DNA of 64,000 nucleotides, taken from the NCBI GenBank assembly GCA_963693035.2, contig CAXMMQ010000006.1, positions 682,001-746,000 on the forward strand. Reading direction: 5' to 3'. Every line of letters starts with the position of its first letter. Position 1 is the stretch's first letter. This document shows positions 25,458 through 33,624 of the stretch, one piece after another. Both the position numbers and the translations under genes were made by a program. A model generated the notes under the pieces. The model did not search any database. It was not told the DNA's origin and saw nothing but the letters and a program-made list of their open reading frames with translations. The DNA is from Lichenicoccus sp963693035 (lineage in GTDB: Bacteria > Pseudomonadota > Alphaproteobacteria > Acetobacterales > Acetobacteraceae).

Positions 25458-26933
25458 TCATGCGGCGTGCGCGCTCGCGGCGGAGGCGGCGTCATGCCCC
25501 TCAATCAGCACGTTGTGCGTCTTGAGGGCACGCGGCAGGGTGCGGCCGAGGGCGAGCCAGGCCACCAGCGCGAACACGGCGGCGCCGAGGCTCGCCTGGC
25601 ACAGCAGCGCCAGCAGCGGCTGCGCCGGCAGCAAGGGCGCCGCGGCCGCAACCGCGAGCGACATGGCCGCGGTCGCAACCCCGGCGGGCCAGAGCCGCGC
25701 CAGCAGCCAGAACGGCGAGCGCTGCAGCCGCCGGGTCACCAGCGCCATGTTGATCGGTGCGAGCACCAGCGCAGTGGCGCCCCAGCACAGCGCGGCACTG
25801 GACGGACTCTGCGGGTGCAGCAGCAGCAGGCCGACGATCGGGGTGACGAAGGCCAGCACCGAAGTGATCAGATTGATACGCGTCTTGTTGATGGCGACCC
25901 ACATGCTGCCGGCGTCGCCATAGGTGTAGGCGATCATCGACGCGCACGCGGTGATGCGTGTACCCGACGCAGCACCCGCCCATTGCGGGCCCATCAGGCC
26001 GGCGATCAGGTGGCCCGCAGTCAGCGCCACCCCCGCGGCGATCGGCCAGCCGAGCAGCGCCTGCAACTGCGCGGTCTCGCCGTAGGCCTCGGCAAAGGCC
26101 ACGGGATCGTCCTGCAGGGCAGAGAGCCGCGGCAGCGTGATGCGCAGGGTCGAGCCGGATACCACGCTCAGCACCGCATCGAGCAGCCGGAAGCCGACAT
26201 TGCAGATCGCCACAACGCCGCTGCTGGCGATCATGCCGAGCACGATGATGAAGACCCGGTAGCGCCCGGCCAGCATCACCACCGCCACGAGCTGCGGCCC
26301 GGCCACCGACCAGAGATCACGCAGCGCCTCGCGGTCGAGCCTGGGGCGTGTCGGCGTGGAGCGCGACAGCAGCAGCAGCAGGCAGACCGAGAGGGTGTTG
26401 CCGCCCTGCAGCGCGATCATCGCCCAAGCGCCCCCATGGTGCCAGGCGACCAGCAGGCCGAGCGCCAGGCCCACCGGCTGGCCGATGAACACGCGCAGCG
26501 CGAGCAGCCGGTAGCGCTGGTCGCGCAGCACCAGGCCCGATCCGACGCCGGAGAAGGCCGACAGCGGCAGCAACGGGGCGAGTGCGAGCGTCAGGATCGG
26601 GATCTGCGCATGGCCGGTGGTGCGGCCGATGACGAAGCCCGACAGCACCAGCACGAGGGCTGCCACCACGCCCACGAGGACGGTCAACGTGGTGGCGCTG
26701 TGGGCATGACGCGGCTCGAGTTCCCGGCGCTGGATGACGGCATCGGTCATCATCGAGCTGCCGAACAGGTCGAGCAGCAGGAAGGCCGCGATCGCGACGG
26801 CGCCCACGCCGGCGGCGGCAGGGCCGATCGTCCGGCTGACCACCAGCATCGACAGCAGCGAGAACACCGACGCGACGCCGGTTTCCGCCAGCACCCAGGA
26901 CGGGGACCGTGCGGACGGGAGCAGTCGCCTCAC
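25458..26933 (-). CDS. Wzx-type polysaccharide flippase
   Basis: A 491-residue membrane protein with about twelve to fourteen hydrophobic segments, of the oligosaccharide flippase (MATE/MOP, PST) superfamily. The opening pattern (VASVFSLLSMLVVSRTIGPAAAGVGAVA) is typical of Wzx and related exporters, with an R-x-x-LGP-like start. It would move lipid-linked repeat units across the inner membrane. Translation starts at GTG 26933; no strong ribosome site is visible. It is followed by the PAP2 gene and is divergent from a GT2 gene. Confidence 0.85.
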   Translation of the reverse strand: MRRLLPSARSPSWVLAETGVASVFSLLSMLVVSRTIGPAAAGVGAVAIAAFLLLDLFGSSMMTDAVIQRRELEPRHAHSATTLTVLVGVVAALVLVLSGFVIGRTTGHAQIPILTLALAPLLPLSAFSGVGSGLVLRDQRYRLLALRVFIGQPVGLALGLLVAWHHGGAWAMIALQGGNTLSVCLLLLLSRSTPTRPRLDREALRDLWSVAGPQLVAVVMLAGRYRVFIIVLGMIASSGVVAICNVGFRLLDAVLSVVSGSTLRITLPRLSALQDDPVAFAEAYGETAQLQALLGWPIAAGVALTAGHLIAGLMGPQWAGAASGTRITACASMIAYTYGDAGSMWVAINKTRINLITSVLAFVTPIVGLLLLHPQSPSSAALCWGATALVLAPINMALVTRRLQRSPFWLLARLWPAGVATAAMSLAVAAAAPLLPAQPLLALLCQASLGAAVFALVAWLALGRTLPRALKTHNVLIEGHDAASAASAHAA

Positions 26934-27230
26934 GTGGGCGGGACCACCATGACGAAAGCTGGCATCGGGAGGGCCGGGTCAGGCGCGAGGATCAAGCAGG
27001 CGCTCCACATTATCGGACGTGGTCGTGCGAGGTGCTATACGAGAAACTCTGGTGTTTTGCATCCATGACGAGCAGGCGTCCAGAAGCCGGGCGTTGCGAT
27101 TGTGCATCAACCTGCGTGCAATGGATCTCCGGGCTGTCTCACTGGGCGAGGCGAATCGGATTTGTGCGTGCAATGCCGGGCGCGACTGCAAATACTAGGT
27201 ACTTCTCGAACCTCCGGAGGCTGGAATTTC

Positions 27231-28196
27231 GTGCTGCGCGTTGCCGTACTGATCCCGTGCTACAACGAGGCCGTGACCATCCGGAAGGTCGTCGCCGATT
27301 TCCGGGCGCACCTGCCGCAGGCCACGATCTACGTCTACGACAACAACTCCTCGGACGGGACCCTGGAGATCGCGGCCTCGGCCGGAGCGGTGACCCGCCG
27401 CGAAACGCTGCAGGGCAAGGGGCATGTGGTGCGGCGCATGTTCGCCGACATCGAGGCCGACGCCTACCTGCTGGTCGATGGCGACGACACCTACGATGCC
27501 GCCGACGCACCGGCGATGGTGCACCTGCTGGCGGACGAGACGCTGGACATGGTGACCGCCACGCGCATCACCGAGATCGAGGCCGCCTACCGGCCCGGCC
27601 ATCGCTTCGGCAATCTCCTGCTGACCGGGATCGTCCGCTTCATGTTCGGCAAGCGGATCACCGACATGCTGTCCGGCTACCGGGTGTTCTCGCGGCGCTT
27701 CGTGAAGTCGTTCCCGGCGCTGGCGTCCGGTTTTGAAACCGAGACTGAGTTCACCGTGCATGCGCTGGACCTGCGCATGCCGGCGGGCGAGGTCGCCACC
27801 GCCTACCGGGACCGTCCCGCCGGCTCGACATCCAAGCTGAACACCTACAGCGACGGCGTCAGGATCCTCAGGACGATCCTCATCCTGGTGAAGGAGGAGC
27901 GCCCGCTCGCCTTCTTCTTCACCATCGGCATGCTGCTGCTGCTCTGCGGCCTGCTGGCGAGTGTGCCGGTGATCCTCGACTACGCGCGCACCGGCCTGGT
28001 GCCACGGCTGCCAACAGCGGTGCTCTCCACCGGCCTGGTCATCGTGTCGTTCCTGTCGGTCGTGTGCGGCCTGATCCTGGATACCGTCTCTCGCGGCCGC
28101 AAGGAGTTCAAGCGCCTGGCCTACCTCGCCATCCCGGCCTGCCCGGCCGCGACCGCGACGGCGCGTCAGGAGCCGGTGCTCGTCCGGCAGGTCTGA
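27231..28196 (+). CDS. GT2 glycosyltransferase with C-terminal membrane helices
   Basis: A 321-residue family 2 enzyme of the polyprenyl-phosphate type. Motifs are VAVLIPCYNEAVTI, YVYDNNSSDGTLE, LVDGDDTYDA (metal site) and DMLSGYRVFSRRF. Two hydrophobic helices occur near the C-terminus (FFFTIGMLLLLCGLLASVPV and the VLSTGLVIVSFLSVVCGLIL segment), anchoring it to the membrane. GTG at 27231 with GGAGG 10 nt upstream was chosen; the frame opens at 27102. It is likely to make a lipid-linked sugar for one of the GT-C enzymes in the locus. Confidence 0.85.
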   Translation: MLRVAVLIPCYNEAVTIRKVVADFRAHLPQATIYVYDNNSSDGTLEIAASAGAVTRRETLQGKGHVVRRMFADIEADAYLLVDGDDTYDAADAPAMVHLLADETLDMVTATRITEIEAAYRPGHRFGNLLLTGIVRFMFGKRITDMLSGYRVFSRRFVKSFPALASGFETETEFTVHALDLRMPAGEVATAYRDRPAGSTSKLNTYSDGVRILRTILILVKEERPLAFFFTIGMLLLLCGLLASVPVILDYARTGLVPRLPTAVLSTGLVIVSFLSVVCGLILDTVSRGRKEFKRLAYLAIPACPAATATARQEPVLVRQV

Positions 28197-28317
28197 CCGA
28201 CGACGGGTACGGCCACCCCGCATGGCTCCATCAAAATGTCCCAATCCTGGTGGCCAATCCTGATGATTGTATACGCCTCGGCGTGTACATCGACCGATGA
28301 CTGTGAGGACGACTGCT

Positions 28318-28662
28318 ATGCGACCCATCCTGCTGACCCTGGTGACCGTCGCCTCGCTCGCGACGGTGCTGACCTGGCGGGTCCCGCCAGCGCACGCCGC
28401 GGACCCACCGGGCGGCGCCGATAACGGCTTGCCTCCGAACGCGTCGATGACGCCGAACTCGATGTCCGACGTATACGTGCAGGGCAAGTACAACCGGACC
28501 GGCATCTATGTGCCGCCGCATTACGAACCGAAGCCGAAGCCGGTCTTCCACGGTTACTTCGACAAAAAAAAGACCACGGTGAAGAATGGCTATTTCGATA
28601 CGCCGAAGCCGGTGAAGCCGAAAACGGACCAGGATGACGACGACCAGCCCGGTCGTCGCTGA
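28318..28662 (+). CDS. small periplasmic protein of unknown function
   Basis: A 114-residue protein with a clear signal peptide (hydrophobic core LLTLVTVASLATVLTW, cleavage likely after AHA). The mature part is short, Pro/Lys/Tyr-rich and includes two copies of a GYFD motif (HGYFDKKK and NGYFDTPK), ending in an acidic patch DDDD and RR. The ATG at 28318 has GAGG 9 nt upstream. I do not recognise the family. Placed between a GT2 and the Wzc-type kinase, it may be a small factor in polymer export or a cell-wall associated protein; this is inference only. Confidence 0.65.
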   Translation: MRPILLTLVTVASLATVLTWRVPPAHAADPPGGADNGLPPNASMTPNSMSDVYVQGKYNRTGIYVPPHYEPKPKPVFHGYFDKKKTTVKNGYFDTPKPVKPKTDQDDDDQPGRR

Positions 28663-28695
28663 CCGCCGACGAGTTGAGCCAGGTTACAAAAGCTT

Positions 28696-28729
28696 CAGGC
28701 GGAGACAGGGTTTCCCCCGCCTCCGCCTG
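28696..28729. terminator. two-part hairpin between convergent genes
   Basis: CAGGCGGAG (28696-28704) pairs perfectly with CTCCGCCTG (28721-28729), and an inner GGG-TTT-CCC hairpin lies in the loop. It sits between the small periplasmic protein and the Wzc-type kinase, which converge here, and could end transcription from both sides. No T-tract. Confidence 0.6.
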
Positions 28730-28757
28730 ACGATGAAGCGCCGACCGGCCCGGATTT

Positions 28758-31034
28758 TCAGTGCTGGTAGTACGGGGCGTAGCGGGAGTGGTAGGCCTCC
28801 GCGTCCGTGTGGCCGGAGCGGGCATGCGCGCGCATGTTGACCCGGGTCAGAGCGGCGCCCACGACATTGGCGCCGGCATCCTGCAGCATCTCGTAGCAAT
28901 GCTTTGCAACCGCACGCGGTGTCGTCTGCCAGCGCACGCAGAGCAGGGTGGATTCCGCGAGGCTGGCCACGATGCGCGCATCCGTCATCGCGATCACCGG
29001 CGGCAGATCCAGCACCACCAGGTCGTAGTCGCGACGCAGCCGCTCGAGCAGCATCACCATGTTCTCCGACATGAACAGCGAGTGCGAGTTGCTGCGCCCG
29101 GCGACACCGGCGGCGATGTAGTCGAAGTTGGTGAGCTTGTCGGTATGGATGACGTCCTCGAGGGTCGCGGTGCCGCTCAGGAACTCGAGCAGCCCGGTCT
29201 TCTCCTTGACGCCCATCAGCTTGGCGAAACTCGGCTTGCGGGTATCGCACTCGACCACCACGATTCGCTCGCCGGCCAGACTGGCCGAGCGGGCGAGGCA
29301 GATCGAGGTCGTCGTCTTGCCTTCGCCAGGACGCGCGGCGGCGATCGCGACCACCTTCGGCCGGCTGGTGCCGAGCCAGAGCGCGGCACGCAGCGAGCGG
29401 ACCTGCTCGGCGCCGAGCGAGAACGGCTTCTGGACGAGATACTCCTCCATCCCGGCCACGCCTTCCTTGTCGCGGTCGATCTGCGGGATCTGGGCGAGGC
29501 AGTTCAGGCCGAGCACGCTGCGGATGTCGTGCCCGCTGCGGAACTTGCTCTGCGTCAGTTCGAGCAGATAGACCAGCAGGAAGCCGATGCAGAAGCCGAG
29601 CAGCACCGCCGCCGGCAGCAGGATCTTGGTCTTCGGGTAGGACGGATCGCCCGGCGGCAGCGCCAGCGAAACAATACGCGCATCCGCCTGCTCGATGGCG
29701 GCCTGCTGCGCAAGACGCTGCATCGAGCCGAGCACCGTCGAGAGCAGGTTGCGAGACGCATCGGCCTCGCGCTGCATCGCCTCGAGCGGGATCTCCGCCT
29801 GTCCGGCCGTCGCCACCTGCTCGCGGGCGTCACGCAGCTCCTGCTCGAGACCCGCCACCTTGGCGCGCGCCGAGCGGACCGCCGCATCGGAGGCCGCCAT
29901 CACCTGGCCGGTCTCGGCATTCACCTCGCTCGACAGCACGCCGAGCTGCTGGCGCATGGACAGCACCGTCGGATGGTTCGGGCCGAGATGGGCGAGCAGC
30001 GACTGGAGCTGGGCGCTCACTGCGTCACGCTGGGCACGCAGCGCGATCACGCTGGGCGACACCGCCGCCTGGGCCGAGGTGCCGAGACGGCCATGCGCCG
30101 CGCTGACGGTGCCTTCGGCTTGCGCCAGCTCGTTGCGCGCCGAGACCAGGCTGTCGCTGAGGCGGCTGACCTCTTCGGTGGCGAGGCCCGCCTGCACGCC
30201 CTGGGTGAGGCCCTGGCTGCTGCGGTAGTTGGCGATCTTGTTCTCGTCCGCCTGCACCTGCTCCTGCAGCGCGTGCACCTGGCCCTCGAGCCACTTGTTG
30301 GCGTTGCTCACCGCATCGAACTTCATCTGCAACTGGTCGGAGATGTACATGTTGGCGAGGTCGTTCGCGACCTGCGACGCCAGCATTCGACTGCGCGAGG
30401 TGAAGGAGACGTCGATCACGTGCGACTGGCGCACCGCTTCGGCGGTGATGGCCTGCTGCACCATGGTGACGACGAGGCGTCGCGTCTCCTCCTCGGTAGC
30501 CGGTGGACGGCTGTCCTCGATCAGGCTGTCGGCGGCCGCCGGGAACAACGGCCGGATCAGGAAGGCGATGCCGCCCTTCACGCCGCCGCTGACGCCCTCG
30601 AAGATCGCCGACGCCGTGGATTTCGGACGCAGCGTCGGGTTGAACTCGGGGTTCTCCATCAGGTCGAACTTCTCGGCGACCCGCTGCGCCGAGTGCAGGC
30701 CCTGGATGACCTCGACCTGGCTGGCGATCACCTCGTCACTGGTGGTGTCGGCCCGCAGGATGCTCTGCAGTTCCTGTTGCTGGTAGGTCGCCGGCTCGTA
30801 GATCACCGAGGCGGTCGCCGTGAACAGCGGAGTGAGCTGCTTGAGGCCGGCCCAGGCGATCGCCGGCACCAGCAGTATGCACAGCAACATCACCCAGCGA
30901 TGGCGCCACAGGCTCCAGGCCGCGTTCGAAAGCAGCAGGCCGGCCGCCTCGCGAGGGTTGGCCCCCGGCTGCGCGCCCCGGTAAAATCGTTCGGCACCCG
31001 ATCCGGACTGAGAGCCCGGCGCCACGTTCAGCAT
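28758..31034 (-). CDS. Wzc/GumC-type chain-length determinant with BY-kinase domain
   Basis: A 758-residue inner-membrane copolymerase fused to a bacterial tyrosine kinase, controlling polymer length and export. First membrane helix near the N-terminus (WVMLLCILLVPAIAWAG), long periplasmic coiled-coil region, second helix around residue 480 (ILLPAAVLLGFCIGFLLVYLL), then the kinase: Walker A AARPGEGKTTT (about 565), Walker A' as VVVECDTRKP, Walker B LVVLDLPP, and a tyrosine-rich tail YHSRYAPYYQH. The first acid of Walker A' is Glu instead of Asp. The frame is open to an ATG at 31106; I chose 31034 because AAAGGGG precedes it and the extra codons are untypical. Confidence 0.93.
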   Translation of the reverse strand: MLNVAPGSQSGSGAERFYRGAQPGANPREAAGLLLSNAAWSLWRHRWVMLLCILLVPAIAWAGLKQLTPLFTATASVIYEPATYQQQELQSILRADTTSDEVIASQVEVIQGLHSAQRVAEKFDLMENPEFNPTLRPKSTASAIFEGVSGGVKGGIAFLIRPLFPAAADSLIEDSRPPATEEETRRLVVTMVQQAITAEAVRQSHVIDVSFTSRSRMLASQVANDLANMYISDQLQMKFDAVSNANKWLEGQVHALQEQVQADENKIANYRSSQGLTQGVQAGLATEEVSRLSDSLVSARNELAQAEGTVSAAHGRLGTSAQAAVSPSVIALRAQRDAVSAQLQSLLAHLGPNHPTVLSMRQQLGVLSSEVNAETGQVMAASDAAVRSARAKVAGLEQELRDAREQVATAGQAEIPLEAMQREADASRNLLSTVLGSMQRLAQQAAIEQADARIVSLALPPGDPSYPKTKILLPAAVLLGFCIGFLLVYLLELTQSKFRSGHDIRSVLGLNCLAQIPQIDRDKEGVAGMEEYLVQKPFSLGAEQVRSLRAALWLGTSRPKVVAIAAARPGEGKTTTSICLARSASLAGERIVVVECDTRKPSFAKLMGVKEKTGLLEFLSGTATLEDVIHTDKLTNFDYIAAGVAGRSNSHSLFMSENMVMLLERLRRDYDLVVLDLPPVIAMTDARIVASLAESTLLCVRWQTTPRAVAKHCYEMLQDAGANVVGAALTRVNMRAHARSGHTDAEAYHSRYAPYYQH

Positions 31035-31334
31035 TTTTTTGGCCCCTTTCGGACGCGCGCTTGGAATGACAAGCGCCCCGGCGCCTCGCTCCGGAGCATT
31101 TGACATAAAGTTAGTTCAGCCTTTAAAGCAAGTGGAGCTTCTATCAACCTGCTACTGGCCTGGGAAGGCGGCGTCGCAACGGGCCGGACGATAATACATT
31201 GCCTTGCCTTGTGCACCGTCTTTATCTTCCCAATAGCGCATATCGTTGCATAGCCAGGACAGTGTTGCGGCACGGCCGCAGGCCTGGGTGACCCGGACAT
31301 TCGACAGACCCTTGGCAGGATTCGGACCGAAGAC
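31035..31334. other. divergent intergenic region, Wzc kinase / acyltransferase
   Basis: About 300 bp with promoters expected in both directions. The part 31100-31160 is AT-rich (TTTAAAG, TTGATA on the minus strand) and 31185-31200 contains GATAAT on the plus strand, but no full promoter pair can be defined with confidence. If the kinase starts at 31106 instead of 31034 the gap is 72 bp shorter. Confidence 0.4.
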
Positions 31335-32489
31335 ATGAGTGCAGCATCCACGCTTTCGGCTTCTGCGCGACCGGCGGCGCTCGATTCCTCGCATTCTGTT
31401 ACGCGGGGCGGCCGCATGGTCGACCTCGACCAGGCCAAGGGGCTGGCGATCCTCTTGGTCGTGTTCGGCCACCTGGTGTCGCGGCAGGATCCCGCCGGCG
31501 TGCACTGGTACGAACCGCTGCGCATCGCAATCTACCTCTTCCACATGCCGTTCTTTATGTACCTCAGCGGCTACGTCACGTTCTGGACGATGTCGGGCAA
31601 GTCCCGCCGACAATCCTGGCTGACCGGCGTCTCCAAACGCGCCCGCCGCCTGCTGATCCCGTTCTTCGGCTTCGGCCTCTTCACCATCGTGGGCAAGCTC
31701 GCGGCCGTGCACGTCATGCATGTCGACAACGTCCCGCCGAGCGGATGGGCGGCCCTGGACACGCTGCTGATCCATACGGCGGAAAGCCCGGCGCTCTCGG
31801 TCTGGTATATCGGCGTACTGTTCGTCTATGTCAGCGCGACGCCGCTGCTGCTGCGACTGCCGCCTGTCCGGGTCCCGGCCTTTGCCAGTCGGCCGGCCGC
31901 CCGCTTCGGACTGGACGTCATTCCGCCGATCGCCTGGCTGCTGCCGATCGCGGCCGCACTCTATGTGATCCAGGCGCCCGCGATCGTCTATCTCGACCGC
32001 ATCTGCCGCTTCTACATCTTCTTCGTGCTCGGCGGACTTGCGGCCTCGGCCGGACCGCGCTGGTGGGCGCTGATCGACCGCTTCCGGGTCGCAGCCTTGG
32101 TCCTGCTGATCGGCCTGGTCTCCCTGATCGGCTACGGCTGGGTGCAGTTCGACTGGGCGGCGGGCGCCTCCAACCACCTGCCTTACAAGGCCTGCATGCT
32201 CGCGGCCGGCATCCTGTCGATGGTCGCCCTGCACGGCCTGGTCCGCAGCAACCTGTTCTCCCGCTGGAACTGGCTGATGCTGCTCGGGAACATGTGCTTT
32301 GCGATCTACCTGCTGAACACCATCTGCCTGGGCCTCGCGAAGGGCGTGCTGCTCAAGTTCCTGGATTGGGATGCGCACGACTTCCCGCTCATCGCCCTGG
32401 TGATGATGGCAAGCGGCGTGCTGGGACCGATCCTGATCAAGGTTCTGCTGTTGCGGAGAGTCCCCATCCTCGACCGCATGACCGACTGA
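31335..32489 (+). CDS. acyltransferase 3 family protein, probable exopolysaccharide acetyltransferase
   Basis: A 384-residue membrane acyltransferase. The N-terminal signature appears as VDLDQAKGLAILLVVFGHLVSR (Lys-Gly in place of Arg-Gly, then the essential His), followed by YLFHMPFFMYLSGYV and about ten hydrophobic helices. This layout resembles GumF/GumG and ExoZ-type acetyltransferases that decorate exopolysaccharide. It is divergent from the Wzc-type kinase and convergent with the WecG-type gene. The TGA stop shares its last base with the outer end of structured element copy B. Confidence 0.87.
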   Translation: MSAASTLSASARPAALDSSHSVTRGGRMVDLDQAKGLAILLVVFGHLVSRQDPAGVHWYEPLRIAIYLFHMPFFMYLSGYVTFWTMSGKSRRQSWLTGVSKRARRLLIPFFGFGLFTIVGKLAAVHVMHVDNVPPSGWAALDTLLIHTAESPALSVWYIGVLFVYVSATPLLLRLPPVRVPAFASRPAARFGLDVIPPIAWLLPIAAALYVIQAPAIVYLDRICRFYIFFVLGGLAASAGPRWWALIDRFRVAALVLLIGLVSLIGYGWVQFDWAAGASNHLPYKACMLAAGILSMVALHGLVRSNLFSRWNWLMLLGNMCFAIYLLNTICLGLAKGVLLKFLDWDAHDFPLIALVMMASGVLGPILIKVLLLRRVPILDRMTD

Positions 32490-32651
32490 GAGGGTGTCCG
32501 TAAACGCCTGCTGCTGGCGATCCGACACGGCTTTCCTGCGCTCCGATGCTCACGGCCAGAAGGCCGCTCCGCACAGGTGCTTGGAAAGTCGCGCCGGGCG
32601 CGTCCCTGCGGGACGCTCTCATCCAGCAGCAGGCGTTTCCAAACACCCTCT
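32489..32651 (-). repeat. structured convergent-gap element, copy B
   Basis: Second copy, on the minus strand relative to copies A and C. The terminal stem consists of AGAGGGTGT (32489-32497) with ACACCCTCT (32643-32651) and a perfect 16-bp repeat, AAACGCCTGCTGCTGG (32502-32517) with its complement at 32623-32638. Hairpin 1 is at 32600-32616, the long-range helix pairs 32583-32597 with 32522-32536 (12 Watson-Crick, 2 G-U, 1 mismatch), and hairpin 3 is at 32553-32566. It starts 14 nt after the WecG-type stop and ends inside the stop codon of the acyltransferase. Confidence 0.87.
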
Positions 32652-32665
32652 GCGATTGCCTCTGG

Positions 32666-33526
32666 CTAGTTTTTGCGGCTTTGCCGGCTCTCCTGCCAGA
32701 GCAGGTGGAAGATCGGGGGGTTGTCCAGCAGGTAGCGCCTGGCCAGGCGGCGGGGGTCGGACAGCATGCGGTGCAGCCACTCGATGCCGAGGCGCTGCAT
32801 GATGGCGGGCGCGCGCGGGACGGCGCCGGCGACGAATTCCAGGCTGGCGCCGATGCACAGGCCGATGCCGGTTGCGTCGCCGCTGGCAGCGATCGCTGCG
32901 GCCAGGCGTTCCTGCCGTGGCGAGCCGACCGCCAGGAAGACGAAGCGGGCCGGGTTGTCGATCACGAACCGTACCGCGCGCCCGAGTTCGACAGGGTCCT
33001 GGTCGAAGCCCATCGGCGGGTCGTAATGCGCCGGCGCCGGCATCGTGGTCCGTGCCAGCAGTGCCGCAAGATGCTGCGGGCGGAGCCCGACGATCGTGAC
33101 CCGTTCGCCGGGCTCGAGGCAATCCCCGAGCAGATACGCGGTGAGGTCGCTGCCGGTGGTGACGCGTGGCGCCCTCAGGCCCAGCATGCGCGATACCCGT
33201 GCCACGACACGACTGTCCAGCAGGCACATCGAGGCCGCGCGGTAGAGCGGCAGCAGCGCCGGGATGCGTGACAGCCGCACGAGATGATCGGCATTCGGGG
33301 TGACCACATAGCCGAACGGCGCGCCCCTCGGACGCTGTGCGATCCACCGCGCGGCATCCTCAACCTCGAGATCGGCAAAATCGAGACCAAGCAAAGGACA
33401 GATCGGCATTTGCGGCGCGGCGGTCGCCGGATCTCCGCCGGGCGTCGCAGCCGCCGCATCGTGCCTCAGCGCTTCAGACATGGTCGCGAGGCCGTTCACC
33501 GTTTCTGCTCCGTTACGTCCTGGCAC
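32666..33526 (-). CDS. WecG/TagA/CpsF (GT26) glycosyltransferase, GumM-like
   Basis: A 286-residue GT26 enzyme that adds a sugar to a lipid-linked acceptor in exopolysaccharide or wall-polymer assembly. Family blocks are YVVTPNADHLVRLSR (with the Asn-Ala-Asp), RVTTGSDL, VTIVGLRPQ, FLAVGSPRQERLA and GASLEFVAGAVPRAP, followed by GIEWLHRMLSDPRRLARRY. GTG at 33526 with GGAAG upstream; an ATG at 33481 is the alternative and the first 40 residues are low in complexity. It is divergent from a GT-C gene. GumM in xanthan synthesis adds glucuronic acid, but the sugar here is not known. Confidence 0.9.
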   Translation of the reverse strand: MPGRNGAETVNGLATMSEALRHDAAAATPGGDPATAAPQMPICPLLGLDFADLEVEDAARWIAQRPRGAPFGYVVTPNADHLVRLSRIPALLPLYRAASMCLLDSRVVARVSRMLGLRAPRVTTGSDLTAYLLGDCLEPGERVTIVGLRPQHLAALLARTTMPAPAHYDPPMGFDQDPVELGRAVRFVIDNPARFVFLAVGSPRQERLAAAIAASGDATGIGLCIGASLEFVAGAVPRAPAIMQRLGIEWLHRMLSDPRRLARRYLLDNPPIFHLLWQESRQSRKN

Positions 33527-33624
33527 CGTCGGACTTCCGCACCCGTCAATGCACGTCGGCGTTTAACACGTCTTTACCGCATGCTACACAGAAGAAGTGG
33601 CAAGGCTCAGGGATCGGACACAGA

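Noticed and set aside
25287..27068. A 593-codon plus-strand frame over the flippase and PAP2 genes
   Set aside because: Antisense to two clear membrane proteins; the translation is rich in Arg, Gln, Gly and His as expected of antisense to hydrophobic codons in GC-rich DNA.
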